Of a stretch of DNA of 64,000 bases, positions 12,001 to 24,802 are shown one piece after another. The stretch spans positions 3,706,847-3,770,846 of the forward strand of contig NC_082599.1 of assembly GCF_030936135.1 (NCBI RefSeq), given 5' to 3'. The first letter of the stretch is position 1, and every line of letters begins with the position of its first letter. Made by a program: the position numbers and the translations under genes. This DNA comes from Gavia stellata. Its lineage: Eukaryota; Chordata; Aves; Gaviiformes; Gaviidae. The notes below the pieces were generated by a model. The model ran no database searches and had not been told where the DNA came from. It saw only the letters and a program-made list of their open reading frames with translations.

Positions 12001-13146
12001 ATGGGTTTGCCTCTTGATCAAGTGGAAGAACTGCGTCTATACCAGCAAACTCTCCTCCAGGATGGACTCAAAGACATGTTGGACCACAGTAAGTTTCTGG
12101 ACTGTGTCTTAAAAGTCAAGGGGAAAGAGTTTCCTTGCCATCGGTTGGTGCTGGCAGCTTGCAGCCCATATTTTCGAGCGATGTTCCTCTCGGACATGGA
12201 AGAGAGCAAGAAGAGGGAGGTCAGTTTGGAAGATGTTGATCCAGATGTCATGGGCAAGATCCTCCATTATATCTACACTTCCGAGCTGGAGATCACAGAG
12301 CAGAATGTGCAGGACATCTTCTCTGTGGCAAACATGTTCCAGATCCCGTCCATCTTCACTGTTTGCGTGTCCTTCTTGCAGAAGCGGCTCTGCCTCAGCA
12401 ACTGCTTGGCTATCTTCAGGCTGGGCTTGATGCTGGATTGTGCTCGGCTGGCTGTGGCAGCTCGGGATTTCATTTGCGATCGCTTTGCGCTGGTCTCTAG
12501 GGACGAGGAGTTCTACCAGCTTTCACCCGATGAGCTTATTGCGATCATCTCCAGTGACTCCCTCAACATCGAGAAAGAGGAGACTGTCTTCGAAGTAGTG
12601 ATGAAATGGGTGGGGACCAAGGACCATGAGAGTCGGCAGAAGGCCTTGCCTGTCATCTTTGAAAGCATCCGATTCCGCCTCATGCCCAACGACTACATCA
12701 AGGACCACGTGGAGAAGCATGCCATGGTGAAGTCCAGCCCGGAGCTGCTCAAGAAACTGCAGATGGTGAAGGATGCCCAGAAAGGCAAATTCACTGTGGT
12801 GAAGAAGAAGAAAGTGAAGAAAAGCAGTGAAAAGCAAGCAAAAGACAATGTTGTCAATGGAGCTGTAGATGAGGAGGAAGATACAGAGGAGGATGCGCTC
12901 CCAGGAATCTTAAATGACACAATGCGCTTTGGGATGTTCCTCCAGGACCTTATTTTCATGGTGAGTGACAGTGGAGCAGTGGCATATGATCCCACTGCCA
13001 ACGAGTGCTATTTTGCCTCCCTGTCTACTCAAATCCCAAAGAACCACATCAGTCTGGTGACCAAAGAGAATCAGATCTTCATTGTCGGAGGACTGTACTA
13101 CAACGAGGACAGCAAAGAGGATCCCATGAGTTCCTACTTCCTACAG
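12001..13146 (+). CDS. KLHL40: KLHL40 exon 1: BTB, BACK, linker and first Kelch strands
   Basis: ATG at 12001 in a CACCATGG context with no upstream ATG in the predicted leader. It encodes residues 1-382, ending MSSYFLQ, then donor GTACTA. The frame stays open for 31 codons into the intron, which is chance. The linker contains KKKKVKK followed by DEEEDTEED. Confidence 0.95.
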
Positions 13147-16100
13147 GTACTAGCTTTATCTTTCTTTTGGTTCTTTGACCACTTTGGAGCATCACCAGTC
13201 TTTAGCTTCCATGTGATGCCAGTAATATACATGGTTATGTGACGTTAAAAAGAAAGATGTAAATGAAGGTGAAACATCTGAGTTGTTTTGCTAGAGATTC
13301 TTCTCCCTATATTTTTAAGGCAGATCCCACTGAGGGGGGGTTCTAGTCCTTGAGGAAGGAGGCTTGAAGGGGTAGGTAACAGGAATAACCTTTCCTGATC
13401 CAAATCATGAATAGGGGACCACGTTGAACAGTGGTTTTGGTCCAGCCCTGGCTGCCATAGGACACACTAACTGGAAGGTTAGTGGCTTCTGGTCGGGGTT
13501 CAGCTTTGCATCTTTTACGTTCCCTGGTTATGAACCCCCAGCAAAACCCAAGGGTGACTCTGCCAGGTGCCAACAAAGGGAACAGCAGCACCTACAGCCA
13601 CAGAGCAAACACTCCGGGACACAGGGTATGTCCCTACCTAACAATATGTGCCCCATTTCCAGGGCTTTTCTTGCCCCTGGAGGTTTGCTGGGTCCAGCTC
13701 AGAGTCTCCGACCATTTCTATCATGTACGGGGGAAACCACAGTGTGACATCTTTTGGGATCCTCCGCAAGAAAAGTGGTTGTTCTAACTCAGCAGTAACC
13801 ACCACAGCTGTGATCAGATCGAGCTGTGCACAGGCAATCTGAGCTCTGGCCTGGGCTGTAACCCAAGAGCACCGTCCCTGCAGACAGCTAACGCAAGGTG
13901 CCTACCCTTCCTGCTGACCCTGTAGGAATCCAGTAAATCCTCTGTCCTTCCCCCCATACCCAGAAATCTTTTTGTTCTTCTCCCATGGCTCACATAGCTT
14001 CTGGGAGGAAACAATAACATGTCCAGGCAGAAAGGATAAAGTAAGTTCCCAAGCTGAGACATACAGCCTTGATCCCTCCATCGCCTCATGGCATGGGTAG
14101 GTCCGTACACCTGCACCACGTGTGCTTGGTCCATGATTGTCCTCACTTGGAAAAGGTCAGGCTTTGGAGCCTATGCAGCCCACGTAAAGCCCATGAAATG
14201 AGAATTCAGCAGGAAGAAACCGCAGCCCGAGAAAATAGGACAGAGGGGGAAGGCTGTGGGAGTGCCAGGGGAAACGCTGTTTGAGATATAGCCCTGCGCA
14301 CTGGGCAACAGATGACAACAGCGGCTGTGGCCAGCTCTATCACTTACCTGCGCAGTGCAGGCAGATGGGCTGCTTTGTACTCAGCGAAACCTATGTCTAA
14401 AGATCAGTGCTCCACCAGTCTGGGTGCTGGCGAAGCAAGGTAATTCCTTGAGCGGCAGTGAAGGTCCACCGTGTCCTGGTCTGTTTCAGCATGACTGCAA
14501 AGGAGGTGATTTGGGTTTTTTTCCCTTTGATCGTGCACTTGTGAGACCACATCTGGATGCCGTGTCCAGTCTGGGGCTCCCCAGTACAAGGGGGACATTG
14601 AGCTACTGGAATGAGTCTAGCAGAGGCCACCAAGATGATCAGGGCTGGAGAACGAGTGGTACAAGGAGAGTCTGAGCTGGGTCTGATCAACCTGGAGAAG
14701 GGGAAGGGAAGATCTCATTGGTGTTTGCAGTTCCCTAATAGGAGGCAACACAGAAGGGGGATCCAGACTCTTCTTGGATTTGCACAAAGATGGGACAAGA
14801 AGCGATGGCCAGGAGTTGCAGTAAAGGAAATTTCAGTTAGCTGTGAGGAAAACCTTCCCAACAGAGGTGGTGGAGTACTGGAGCAGGGGTCCAGAGAGGT
14901 CCCAAAACCTCCATCCTTGCAGACATTTAATATTTGACTGCACAAAGCCCTGGCAACCTGCTCTAACTCCTATACTGCACCTGCTTGAGCATGGGGGCTG
15001 GATGAAAGACCTTTGGAGGTCTCTTCAAACTAAATTATTCTGTGATTCTAAGCTGCGAACAGCAAGATTTTTATATTCAGCTCCCAATTTGCCACTGACT
15101 CAGTAGGAAATGCCTTGGGCATCGTGTGGACATTTTTAGCTCCTTCCTCACAAGAAGGGGACAGTGGTCCCTTCATAGCTCGCTGTGGCACTCGTGCATG
15201 GGAGGTGCAGAGAAGTCCCAGAGCTGGAAGGTGCCATCAGTTTGCAACGGTGTAATTTATTGCCATCAGTGTCATTAGATAGCTCATGGTTTCTGTACGA
15301 GTAAGAGTCTTTCAAGCCTTTTTTCAGCTGAAACTTCACACAGATGTAGACAGGCAGCTGTATGATGGACCCTTGAATTACCGTGTCAGTGCAGAAGCAT
15401 CTTACACCTCCTGACTCTGTTTCTGGCCTCCCTGATTTCACATTCCTCCTGCTGAAGCCAGGAGAGTTAGGTCAGGGATAGTTTCTCCTTAAGGACAGGC
15501 ACCAAAATATAAAAATGCTGATAAATCCCAGAGGTCTTGCAAATTTTGACAGGAACAAAATGATTCCATTGACATTTCAGATGGAAAAGGGTATCCTTTA
15601 TTTGTCACTTATAAGATTTATGACTTGAAAACAATGCTGAATCCATCAAGAAACAGGAACTATCCTGGTGACTGAGCTGCTCGGGCTTGCACTATAAATA
15701 ACACATATGTGGACCACAGCTTACAAAGAGACAATAACCACAGGCACCCAGCTGAGGCCAAGTCTTTGGAGGCAACCCAGCAAGCTGAAGCTCTTTGGCC
15801 TGAGCCCATAGCAAACAGTGCTTCAGGCAATGATGCATCACAGCTTCATCTCGCAGAGTCCCACCAAACTGGCTACATGACATCACTCCAGACTTAACCC
15901 ATGAAGTCCCTCCTCTGCTACCAAGCTACATTAAACATTTTTGCCCCAGTTTACAGTTCCCATCAAGCCATGGTGCCCAGAGAGCCCCCAGCCTCGTAAC
16001 CTTTCACATCTTTTTTTTCTGGTGGGAGATGAGGCAACGTCTTGGTCTACAGATGTCCAAGGATCTGCAAGGATTTGGCCATCTGATCTAGTACCGCTGT

Positions 16101-19100
16101 ACGGCTCAGTTTCCCCATCTATCAGATGGGTCTGGTACACTTTGGTCAGCAAGAAGAGCTCGGGGCTTTGCAGCACTGTCTCAGTTGTGTTGTACCGTAT
16201 TGGGTAGAGAGGTATTGTGTAAATAGCTTTTGTGCAGATAGACACACACACATTTCATCTCATGAACTCTCACACACACTGAGGTGATACAGGGCAACAT
16301 CAGTATCTTGAGAAGCAGAGGAGGGACACTGTAACTATTCATTTGCCAGAAAGAAGAAGAATTGGTGGGAGAAGAAGGGGCTCAGGCAGTGAGCTGTGTA
16401 GCCAACTTTGCCAACACCACGCTGTTACCCAGCAGAGATGGGAAATATCAGGATGAAATACTGTGGCGTGTGCTACAGCTGAAGATGTTCGGGTAAAATT
16501 TCTAAGATTGAAGTGCTTCAGCTCCTCCAGTCCCAGGAACTATCCATTATAGGTCCAACATGGGGGTCTCTCATCCGAAGATGACCAAGCTTGTTCCAAG
16601 TAAAGGCTTTGGTACACAGAGCAGAAGATGTTCCTGATGGTGCATCTCTGCTTTTATGCCTTGTCATAAAACATGTGTCATATGGTATATGACTTGGACC
16701 TGCACTAAGACCCCCCCAGATGGTAAGGCACAGGCAGAGACTGACTTTGCAGAAAATGCCGACTGGGGTGACCAAGCTGCATGTGGGAATGGACTTTGCC
16801 CTCAACCTCTGGACCCTGATTTTTGCTAAGCAAATGGGCCGGGTGAGCACACACTAATGGCCATGTGTTTTCTTTCAGTATGACCATCTGGATGCAGACT
16901 GGCTGGGGATGCCCCCCCTGCCCTCCCCTCGCTGCCTCTTTGGCCTGGGAGAGGCGGAAAACTCCATTTTTGTGGTCGGAGGGAAAGAACTGAAAGAGGG
17001 AGAAAAGACCTTGGATTCAGTCCTGTGCTATGACCGGCTGTAAGTGTTGACATGCGAGTGCGGGGCGGGAGGTGGTTGACAGGAGAAGGTGAAGCAGCTG
17101 CAGTGCACAATGACTCTAGCTCTCCAGGGACCGAAAGGTTTTGGAGATAGGGCTCGAACTCTACTTCTAGATGCTGAGACCGCTGGGACTGTCTCAAGCT
17201 GTACCCTGGGGCTCTGAGTTGTCTCTCTCCAGCTGCTTCGTTTATTGTAATTGAAACTCCAGGAGATGGAAGCCGTAATGGGGATATTATGTTATCAGGG
17301 ACCAAACTTAGCAGATGCTCAAATGGGACCTGTACCTAGGAGCAAGGGGAGTTTTTCCTTCTGCTCTTGCCCATCAGTTTGGAGGTATGGCGACCTTCAC
17401 CGTGATCTCACCAGGAGTGGCTTTGGACAGGGAAGTTTGGCTTGAAAGTATTCAGATGTGGAACTGAATGGCTCACTCTGAGAGATATCAGGCTTAATGT
17501 ACAATTATTTTTGCACAATAGGCTCTGACCCATGTTATGTCATGAGCTTTATTAAAAGGCACCGTCCCATTCTGCTTGCAGGAGGCAGAAACAACCAAAG
17601 ACTGCTCCTCGCTGCCCCAAAGAGGCAGAAGAGTAGGCGTTCACAAGCCTTTGCTTGGTCTATATTTAGATGTGTGTGCTTCACAGTCTGTTTTATAGGC
17701 AGAGATTTGAAACCAGTTTCATTCCCACAGAATGGGGCATTTATCTGTCCCTGCAGACTCTGGGAAAGGACGTATCTGCCCCCAATAAATGCTCAGGGGG
17801 TGCTTTGAATACCGATTTGAAGCTGGTAGAGATGTGATCAGCACCACCTGTATTTCTAGTATCATCTAGGTCAAAGCTTCAGCTGTAAGAAACCTGGAGA
17901 AGGCAAACTGCTGGTCTATGGGATCAAATATTTGCCCAGAGTGGTCGGACAATTAGAAAGCACTCAGAGCCCAGGCATCGCAGTTCTTAGTAAAGTGCAG
18001 GTCTTGGGTGCTACAACCTACATGTACGAAAACTGGGGACGAGTCTAAGTTACATGGGCATGAACAGACACCTCCTGAGAAACTGGTCAGCCCTATTTGG
18101 GTACCAGTTTGGGGTTTCCAAAGACTTATAGCTATATCCTCTGCTCAGCTGCCCTGGAGCTAGCTCAGAGCCTTCAACACAGCTCTGCACTACAAAATGT
18201 GGACATACCCACTGGGGGTCCTTTCTGAGTGTTGGCCAACCATTGTACCTCAAAGTGGAAGGTGATGGCCAAGAAAGAAATTTGTCCTCATGATCTTGCA
18301 CGCCTAAGTCATATTGATTTTATTTTTTTACCTAATGCAGAAATCTCCATCTTGTTTGTGTCTAGCTGGTAATGATTGTAAGTGAGGTGAGGTCCTGGGA
18401 GAAGAGGGTCTGCGTATGCACAAAGCCCAAAAGTAGAGGATGCTGCAGATAAGAATGAACATTAGCATAAGCAACCTAGATATTTTATTTTCCCTTTTTT
18501 TTTTTTTAGGATCACACAATTTACTGGTCGAGCACTATGTCATTGGAAACCTCATATTTTTGAGATTGTGTTTTCTGTTTGTCAGGATCTGTGCTCACCT
18601 CTAGGTCTGGAAAGTGCCATGTACTCTGGGCCTCACCCAGCAAGCTACAAATCCTTTCACTTCCCATCTTTCCCTGAACCAGGTCCTTCAAGTGGGGTGA
18701 AGCCGATTCCCTTCCCTATGCAGTCTACGGCCATGCGGTGGTATCGCATAAGGACCTCGTCTACGTCATTGGCGGCAAAGGAAGCGACAAGTAAGTCAAA
18801 AAGCAAGCGAAATGGAGGCAGTCATCCTCCAAGCTAGTGGGATTGCAGAGCATGAGTTGGTACCTCCCCAACCTGGATGCTACGTGTTAAGGAGGGTTGG
18901 ATGGGGTGTGAGACGTGGATCCTTCCCTCTCAGCTCTCCTCTGTGACTGCAGCTCTTCCCAAGCCATTAGGAGTCCTACAGGGACATCAGGGAGATGGCA
19001 GTGTCCTTGCAGGAGAGGGAACGGATCATCTCCTTTACTCACAATAAGTAAATATCGCACAGATTGGGAGAGGTGCTGAAGAGCAAGAAGCCCCTTCACA

Positions 19101-21541
19101 TTGAGGGTCTCCTGTCTTGGACTTGTGGAGCAGCGTGGTCCTAGTAGTCAAATCCAGATGGGTATTTGCAACAGGGGTGCAAACCTTCATCAGAACTGAC
19201 CCCCATCCTGCCCTCCTGCGGGAGATGGGCTCAACAGAAAAAGCCTCTCTCAGGGAGCATTGCAGTGATTTCTTTGCAAGCCAGAAGCATGACTGTTTGC
19301 AGAGCAAACATGCCATAATCCAGCAAAGGCAGGTCCTGCTCTGAAAGGATTATGATCTGAAAAGTGTGAGCGTGCATACATTCGCGCACCTTACATTGCC
19401 GTCCTGGGGAACAGGGGCATTACTGATGATATTTCACAGTATCGTGTTGGATCAGCCGCACTGAAACACTGTCTGACGGCTGTGTGCGAGGTCCTGAGAG
19501 GCTGTTAGCTACAGGGACACATATCCAGCTGTGTGAGCACAACATCGAGCTTTTAGGATTCCTATCCAAAGGGGGCACACCAGGAAGGGTTGTGTTATAC
19601 AGACAAATTATGTGTCCAGGCATGGGCATCCTTGGGTGCACATCCAAGCAAAGGCACTCATACCGATGTGGAGGAGCAAAGCCCTTTCTAGAGACCCCAC
19701 ATTCTTCCCAGCAGACATCCCCCAACTCCTGCAGTGCAAAGCTGCCCTTCAGCCGGCGATTGAGGCTCCTTCTCTCTCTCATCTTTCTCTAGGAAGTGCC
19801 TGAAGAAGATGTGTGTCTACAACCCATCCAAGTTTGAGTGGAAGGAGCTGGCTCCCATGAAAACTGCCCGGTCCCTGTTCGGAGCCACTGTGCACAAGGA
19901 CAAAATCTACGTGGCAGCTGGTGTGACCGACTCTGGCTTGACCAACTCGGTGGAAGTGTATGACATTGCCACCAACAAGTACGTACCTGAGCACACTAAG
20001 CAACTTCCAACCATTCTGGAGTTTGCTTGCGACTCCCAATACCAGTTCCTCCCAGTCCGTATTCCTCAGACAGCGGGGCATCACCAGTGCTGCTGCAGTT
20101 GGGCTGTGGATCATCTCAGGCTCACCTTCAAAGCAGTTTCAACAACTGGTGCAGCCCTTGGGTTCCCTGCAGGGCTGTAGCTTCATCTTGGCAGCTTCAC
20201 CCAACGTCACAGACTCTCTGACTTTGGGTGGGCCTTGCAGTAGCAGTCCCACCACTGGGACCTGCTGGTCCATGCCAGGTGTGCTTCACAGCTCATCTAC
20301 TCGATGCAAAATGAAGTTGAACTATGATGATGGAAACAGGTATTTCTAACAACAGTCAGTGTACGATCCCATCCCATGTAGACCTACACAAGTTAATCTG
20401 TCACTGGTTAATTCGGTTGCTGATTCCTGATTTGAAGCCAGCCTCGGCGCAAAGGTAGGCAGGGTGCCTTAACATGTCCCCTCTCTCGACATGGCAGGTG
20501 GGACACTTTCACTGAGTTCCCGCAGGAGCGCAGCTCGGTCAGCCTGGTGAGTTTGGCTGGGGTGCTCTACCTGCTCGGAGGGTTTGCCACGGTGGAGACG
20601 GAGTCGGGAGAGCTGGTGCCAACGGAGCTGAACGATGTTTGGAGGTGACGCTCTTCCCCAGGGCTGCCCAAGGGAGCACGGGAGGGATGTTAGTGAGAGT
20701 CATTGAGGGAACAGATATTTTCTGTCTTTCTTGATGCCTTCAGTGTTGGATGTTGTTACCCCAGGCAAGGCTGCAGGCTCAGTGCGGGGGCTCTGGGTGA
20801 GGAGTTTGCCCTGTGCTGTGTCGAGGGCCCATTAGGTGATTCAGTGATCTCTCCCAGCCTCATATAGCAACGTACCAGGGAAAATCTGCTCCTTTACCTT
20901 TGTTGCTGCATTGACATTTTGCCTGGAGCTGGTTCCAGACCTCCCCTTTGGTGTGAAGCAGGGTTTGTGCAATGCGTGCTCTCCCTGGGAAAAGCCAGTG
21001 CTCGGGCTGGAAATCAGATAGTCTTACATGCGAGCAGAGAGGTGGGCAGAAAGCACTTTCTGACGGCTGCTAATATAGCTTTAGCTGCTCCTGGCCTTCA
21101 CATCTGTGGCTCTAGAGCACCCTCAGCAGGCACCTGCTGGCCTTCACCATGGATGTTCAGTCTTGGTGCCATCAATCCATTTCCCGATGGGAAAATACAC
21201 CCTCCCCTGCGAGACCACACGCTGATAGCCATGTCCCCTAGCCTGGCACTGCAAAACAGAGCACACGAGGGCTGAAAGTCCCCATGCAGCTCCCACAGAT
21301 ATCCTGTGGCCAAATAATCTCTGTGGGACCTCACACCATGCACCACAGCTCCCACCACTATGGAGAGCATCTGAAGCGAGGGAGAGGAGACGCTTTCCTC
21401 ACCATAACTGTCTGTCCGTCTCTCCCCAGATATGACGAAGAGCAGAAGAAGTGGGAAGGGGTCCTCCGGGAGATCCAGTACGCCTCCGGTGCCACTTTCC
21501 TTCCCGTGCGCCTCAATGTTTTGCGCCTAACAAAGATGTAG
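12001..21541 (+). CDS. KLHL40: KLHL40, kelch-like family member 40 (complete, six exons)
   Basis: A striated-muscle BTB-BACK-Kelch protein. In mammals it binds and stabilises nebulin and leiomodin-3 at sarcomere thin filaments and can act with CUL3. Loss causes severe nemaline myopathy (NEM8). Exons: 12001-13146, 16879-17039, 18683-18790, 19793-19978, 20498-20644 and 21430-21541. Together they make 1860 nt and 619 aa, close to the 621 aa I recall for human. The start has a strong context (CACCATGG). BTB lies at about residues 33-130, BACK at about 135-245, a Lys-rich then acidic linker at about 258-300, and five Kelch repeats at about 345-605. The ending [14 protein letters not shown] is close to the human one. 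It is separated from the paralogue KLHL41 by [20 protein letters not shown] and [14 protein letters not shown]. It sits downstream of HHATL in the same orientation and converges on ZBTB47. Confidence 0.96.
13147..16878 (+). other. KLHL40: KLHL40 intron 1
   Basis: The largest KLHL40 intron, 3.7 kb. It contains a CR1 copy at about 14530-15050 and short CA-rich patches near 16240-16280. No additional exon is recognised. Introns 2-5 (17040-18682, 18791-19792, 19979-20497 and 20645-21429) likewise hold nothing I recognise apart from a T-run at about 18495-18509. Confidence 0.6.
14530..15050 (+). mobile_element. CR1 LINE 3' fragment
   Basis: Typical CR1 text in order: GTGAGACCACATCTGGATGC and CCAGTCTGGGGCTCCCCAGT near the start, GATCAACCTGGAGAAG in the middle, then CTTCCCAACAGAGGTGGTGG, and a terminal ATTCTGTGATTCT tail at about 15037-15049. 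CR1 is the dominant non-LTR retrotransposon of birds and is usually 5'-truncated, as here. It is non-coding and diverged. Confidence 0.85.
16879..17039 (+). CDS. KLHL40: KLHL40 exon 2 (Kelch)
   Basis: Acceptor GTTTTCTTTCAG, donor GTAAGT. It encodes [20 protein letters not shown] and a Kelch repeat with [11 protein letters not shown], ending in a split Leu codon (CT|G). Confidence 0.94.
18683..18790 (+). CDS. KLHL40: KLHL40 exon 3 (Kelch)
   Basis: Acceptor CCTGAACCAG, donor GTAAGT. It encodes [20 protein letters not shown] and the double-glycine Kelch strand [11 protein letters not shown]. Its phase agrees with both neighbours (1 + 105 + 2 nt). Confidence 0.94.
19793..19978 (+). CDS. KLHL40: KLHL40 exon 4 (Kelch)
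   Basis: Acceptor CTTTCTCTAG, donor GTACGT. It encodes [20 protein letters not shown] and a Kelch repeat with [20 protein letters not shown]. The double glycine of this repeat is AAG, as I recall for the human protein. Confidence 0.94.
20498..20644 (+). CDS. KLHL40: KLHL40 exon 5 (Kelch)
   Basis: Acceptor CATGGCAG, donor GTGACG (a less common donor, but the only one that keeps the frame). It encodes [20 protein letters not shown] and [20 protein letters not shown], ending in a split Arg codon (AG|A). Confidence 0.93.
21430..21541 (+). CDS. KLHL40: KLHL40 exon 6 with stop
   Basis: Acceptor GTCTCTCCCCAG. It encodes [20 protein letters not shown] and [16 protein letters not shown], followed by TAG at 21539-21541. 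Confidence 0.95.
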
Positions 21542-22735
21542 CAAGGAGTGATTTATTTTTTTTCCACGGGGGTCTGGGGCAAGGAGGGATGGGGGGAGGT
21601 GAGGCCACGCTTATCAGCGCAGAGATGTGGCATCTGGATACTGTGTAGGACATTGCATCTGTGATTGGTACCATTTTACTTAGTCAATTGGGAAAGAGGG
21701 GAAATTATCTTGAAGCCCTATGGGAACTTGAAGATGCTCACAAGATGACTAGAGAAGGGATCCAGAGCCTGCAAGGGGCTGCGGTAGACTGAGAAGCATG
21801 GAGCAATGAGCTGTTCCAGTCTCAGTAGAGAGGACAAAAAGATCATACTCTTGTTCTGCTTCTTTCTCCCCATTTTTCCCCGTCTTCTCAACTGCTGTTG
21901 AACCTCCGCAACCAACAGTGGAGGCAGAAAGTGGATCCCAAGGGACTAAGCTGGCATTCCCCAGGGAAGGAGGGGGGGTCTATAAAGTATTTCCCCACCT
22001 AAGGCAGTTGTGAGCATGGTGCTAGAGCCCACCTTGGAGAGAAGGAAGGGTCAAAGTCAAGTGGTCCAGGAGAGATCTGGGGGGACTTTGATGAGTTGCC
22101 GGGTGATGAGGGTTGTTGGGGTGCGACAGTTGAAGAAAAGAGCATGTGAGCGTGGGCAGCAGAAACACTTTGGAAGTTGCAATGAAAAGAAAATAGTCTT
22201 AGTTCTTTGCCTCCACCCTGGCTTTGGACTGAAGAGAGGCCAGGAACTAAGGTCTGCAGGAGGGGAAGAGTCATGCGAGTAGTAGGGTAGGAAAGAGGGG
22301 GGGAGAGACGGGCAGCGGGGGCCATGTGCACTCATCTCCAGCCTTTTGGGCTCCTCATCTTCAATCACAGATCACAATGTCCTCACCTATGGTTGGACAA
22401 GTGCTGTTTTTCAGGGAAAGGTTTTATATTTATGCTGTTTCTCTTATTTTTAATGTTCTGACCTTTTTTTTTAAAGAGTATCCTAGTTTGCTAAGTACAC
22501 GGAGTTCTCAGATGTGTTTGGCTCAGAAAGAGCTTCCTACTGAGGAAAAATGCATATTTTTTTTTAAAGATATCCATAATGATGTTTTGATAGAAACATG
22601 ACTGTACTGGCAGCAGGTCAAAGATCTACTAGAGCAAAAATCTCCTGATGCCCACACCATCTGACCAGTGGTTTACTTAAAAATAAATTATTAGGCTATT
22701 ATTTCAAAATAAATCCCCTGTGTTTGCACATTGCT
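21542..22735 (+). other. KLHL40: KLHL40 3' UTR
   Basis: No AATAAA was found between the stop and the closely spaced pair at 22682-22687 and 22708-22713, so the UTR is predicted at about 1.2 kb. This is inference from the hexamers only. Confidence 0.5.
22682..22713 (+). promoter_or_regulatory. KLHL40: Paired polyadenylation signals, likely KLHL40
   Basis: Two AATAAA hexamers at 22682-22687 and 22708-22713, the first on this strand after the KLHL40 stop. Confidence 0.5.
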
Positions 22736-24775
22736 AGAGCTGTAACTGAATGTCCACAGCAACCAAACACAAGGACCAAGCAAAAGCTGTGATGAGCACA
22801 CACAGCAAACCAGCCCCATGGAGAGCCCTTGCACAGCCCCAGCTTTTACCCTTCTTATTTTCCCCCATTTAGGAGCTGAAACTTTAGCATTCATATCCTT
22901 ACAGCTATTCTCCATAGATGTGAGGACTAGAAGCTTACCCAGAACTAGAAGGAATGAAGCTGGATGCCTACATGATCTCATGATACCATGAACAGGGGTG
23001 ATAATCAGTAATAAAAAAGAACAAATACAAACCTTGCAAAATAATACTCTCAAAGTGGCATGAAAATTATGTTATTAAAAAATCACATCTGGCCAATCCG
23101 TCTAGCTCAAAATGTAGTTGTGGAGAAACTAAAACATGTTTGGAAGGCAAGAGAATTTGGCATGGGTAAGGGAACCAGAATCTTGTCCTGGTTTCATTTT
23201 AAGGGTTTTAAAAGTTACAGGATAATCTCCTTAGAGGACAATCACATCAGAACAGTAATGAAACATTTTCACAAGAAAAATAAATCCAAGGTGACTGGCT
23301 GGCACAAAATAGCTTAAAAAAAGGCAACAAAAACCTTTGAAACAATCAAATGTGTGAAAAATGCACTGCAAAAAAAAAAAAAATCATCTTCTACCCAGTT
23401 TTGCAGAAATTTCTGTGGATGACTCCCAAGCCAATTGAAGATGAATCTATGAAATGTAGAATAGCTTGTGGCAGAAAAGAGAAAAAAATGAAGAAGGAAA
23501 AAAAAAAATCCATGCATAGAATAGTAATTTTTTAAAAGTCATTTATTGTGGTGGCAGGATACCACCTCCAGCCTGGGATGGGAAACCAACACCTTTGGTT
23601 CAGCTTTTCTTGACGGACACAGAATGGAACTTGGTACTTGGTCCGAAGAGAAGGTTAATCCCCATATATCCACTGCCACGTTGCTTGGCTCCCTGGGGGA
23701 GAGCTGGGCCTTTTGAAGTCAACGGGGAATGCTGCTGAGCCTCAATGACTTGTTATGGTGTGGTCTCTTGATAATGGTTTGAGAGATGGCAATTAAAACT
23801 GGTCCACATCCTTGGTCACTCACCTCACAACTGTCCATCAGGAATACCGTTAGTAGGAGCTTAGTGCTCCCACGTGGTTCACATCCATTATAAAGCCATG
23901 GGAGATGCCACCACAGGCACAGGGCAAGAAACCATAAAAGGAAAAATAGCTGTTGTATAAAAAGACCCATTGCTTGAGCAACGAGGGCCAAATCTCAGTG
24001 CGAGCAAGCCGGTGTTGGCCCAAGGAAGGTAGCGAAGTTAGACATCGCCAAGCGAAAATCTGGCCCAGAGATATTCACCACCACCTCACCAAGAGGCTGC
24101 TTCAGTCCGAAGGCAATCGCAGATAAGAAATGCCAACATGAATACTCAGAGAGGCATCACTTCTTGCAGTTCCCTGGCGTTTTCCCAGCTCAGGTGCACA
24201 CAGTTCCAGTGGCACAGATCCCCTGTGCGTATCTTCTCTAGACAATGCCAGCAGTGAAGGAGGAGGTACATCCCAAGGGTGGAGGAAAATCATCTCTTCT
24301 TCCATTAGCTTCCCAATATCAGTGCTGACATTAGCTGGCGAGGTTCCCACTGCTCCATTTTACATCAATAAAGGCACTGGGTGCTTTTGGATGGGCTCCT
24401 TGGTTTCTCCAAGGTCTACAGGGGAGCTCAGGGACCCTCAGCTCATAGCTCACACAAATGTCATAGAGCCAGTAGGACCCAGGAGCTCAGTCCTAACCAA
24501 GACCCTTCTTCCACCTACTCATCACCCTTCCCTGAAAAGCTATTTATTGTTCGCCCCACAGCAGTCCAGTTGTCTCACGCACATGCACACACCTCCCACC
24601 AAACCTAACGCAAAGGCTATACGTGTGAAGCAGTGGCAGCAGTGAACATGCCATGGGAAGCCCATCCTGCTGGGCTCTGAATCCTCACATAATTGCCTGA
24701 AAAGACACTTTAACAAAAAAAAAAAAAAAAAAAGGCAAAACTAAGGTAACAAAGAAAGTGGTGGAGCTTTAGATT
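22736..24775. other. Spacer between convergent KLHL40 and ZBTB47
   Basis: AT-rich DNA with A-runs at about 23370-23383 and 24713-24733 and no recognised gene or repeat. The 2 kb length assumes the distal ZBTB47 end is used. Confidence 0.4.
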
Positions 24776-24796
24776 TTCTTTTATAAAAGACAAATT

Positions 24797-24802
24797 GTTT
24801 AT
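24797..24802 (-). promoter_or_regulatory. ZBTB47: Candidate distal ZBTB47 polyadenylation signal
   Basis: TTTATT on the plus strand, AATAAA on the minus strand. Use would give a 3' UTR of about 4.5 kb. Confidence 0.3.

Noticed and set aside
13147-13242. Extension of KLHL40 exon 1 to a stop at 13242
   Set aside because: Read-through past donor GTACTA. The Kelch domain resumes at 16879 in the correct frame.
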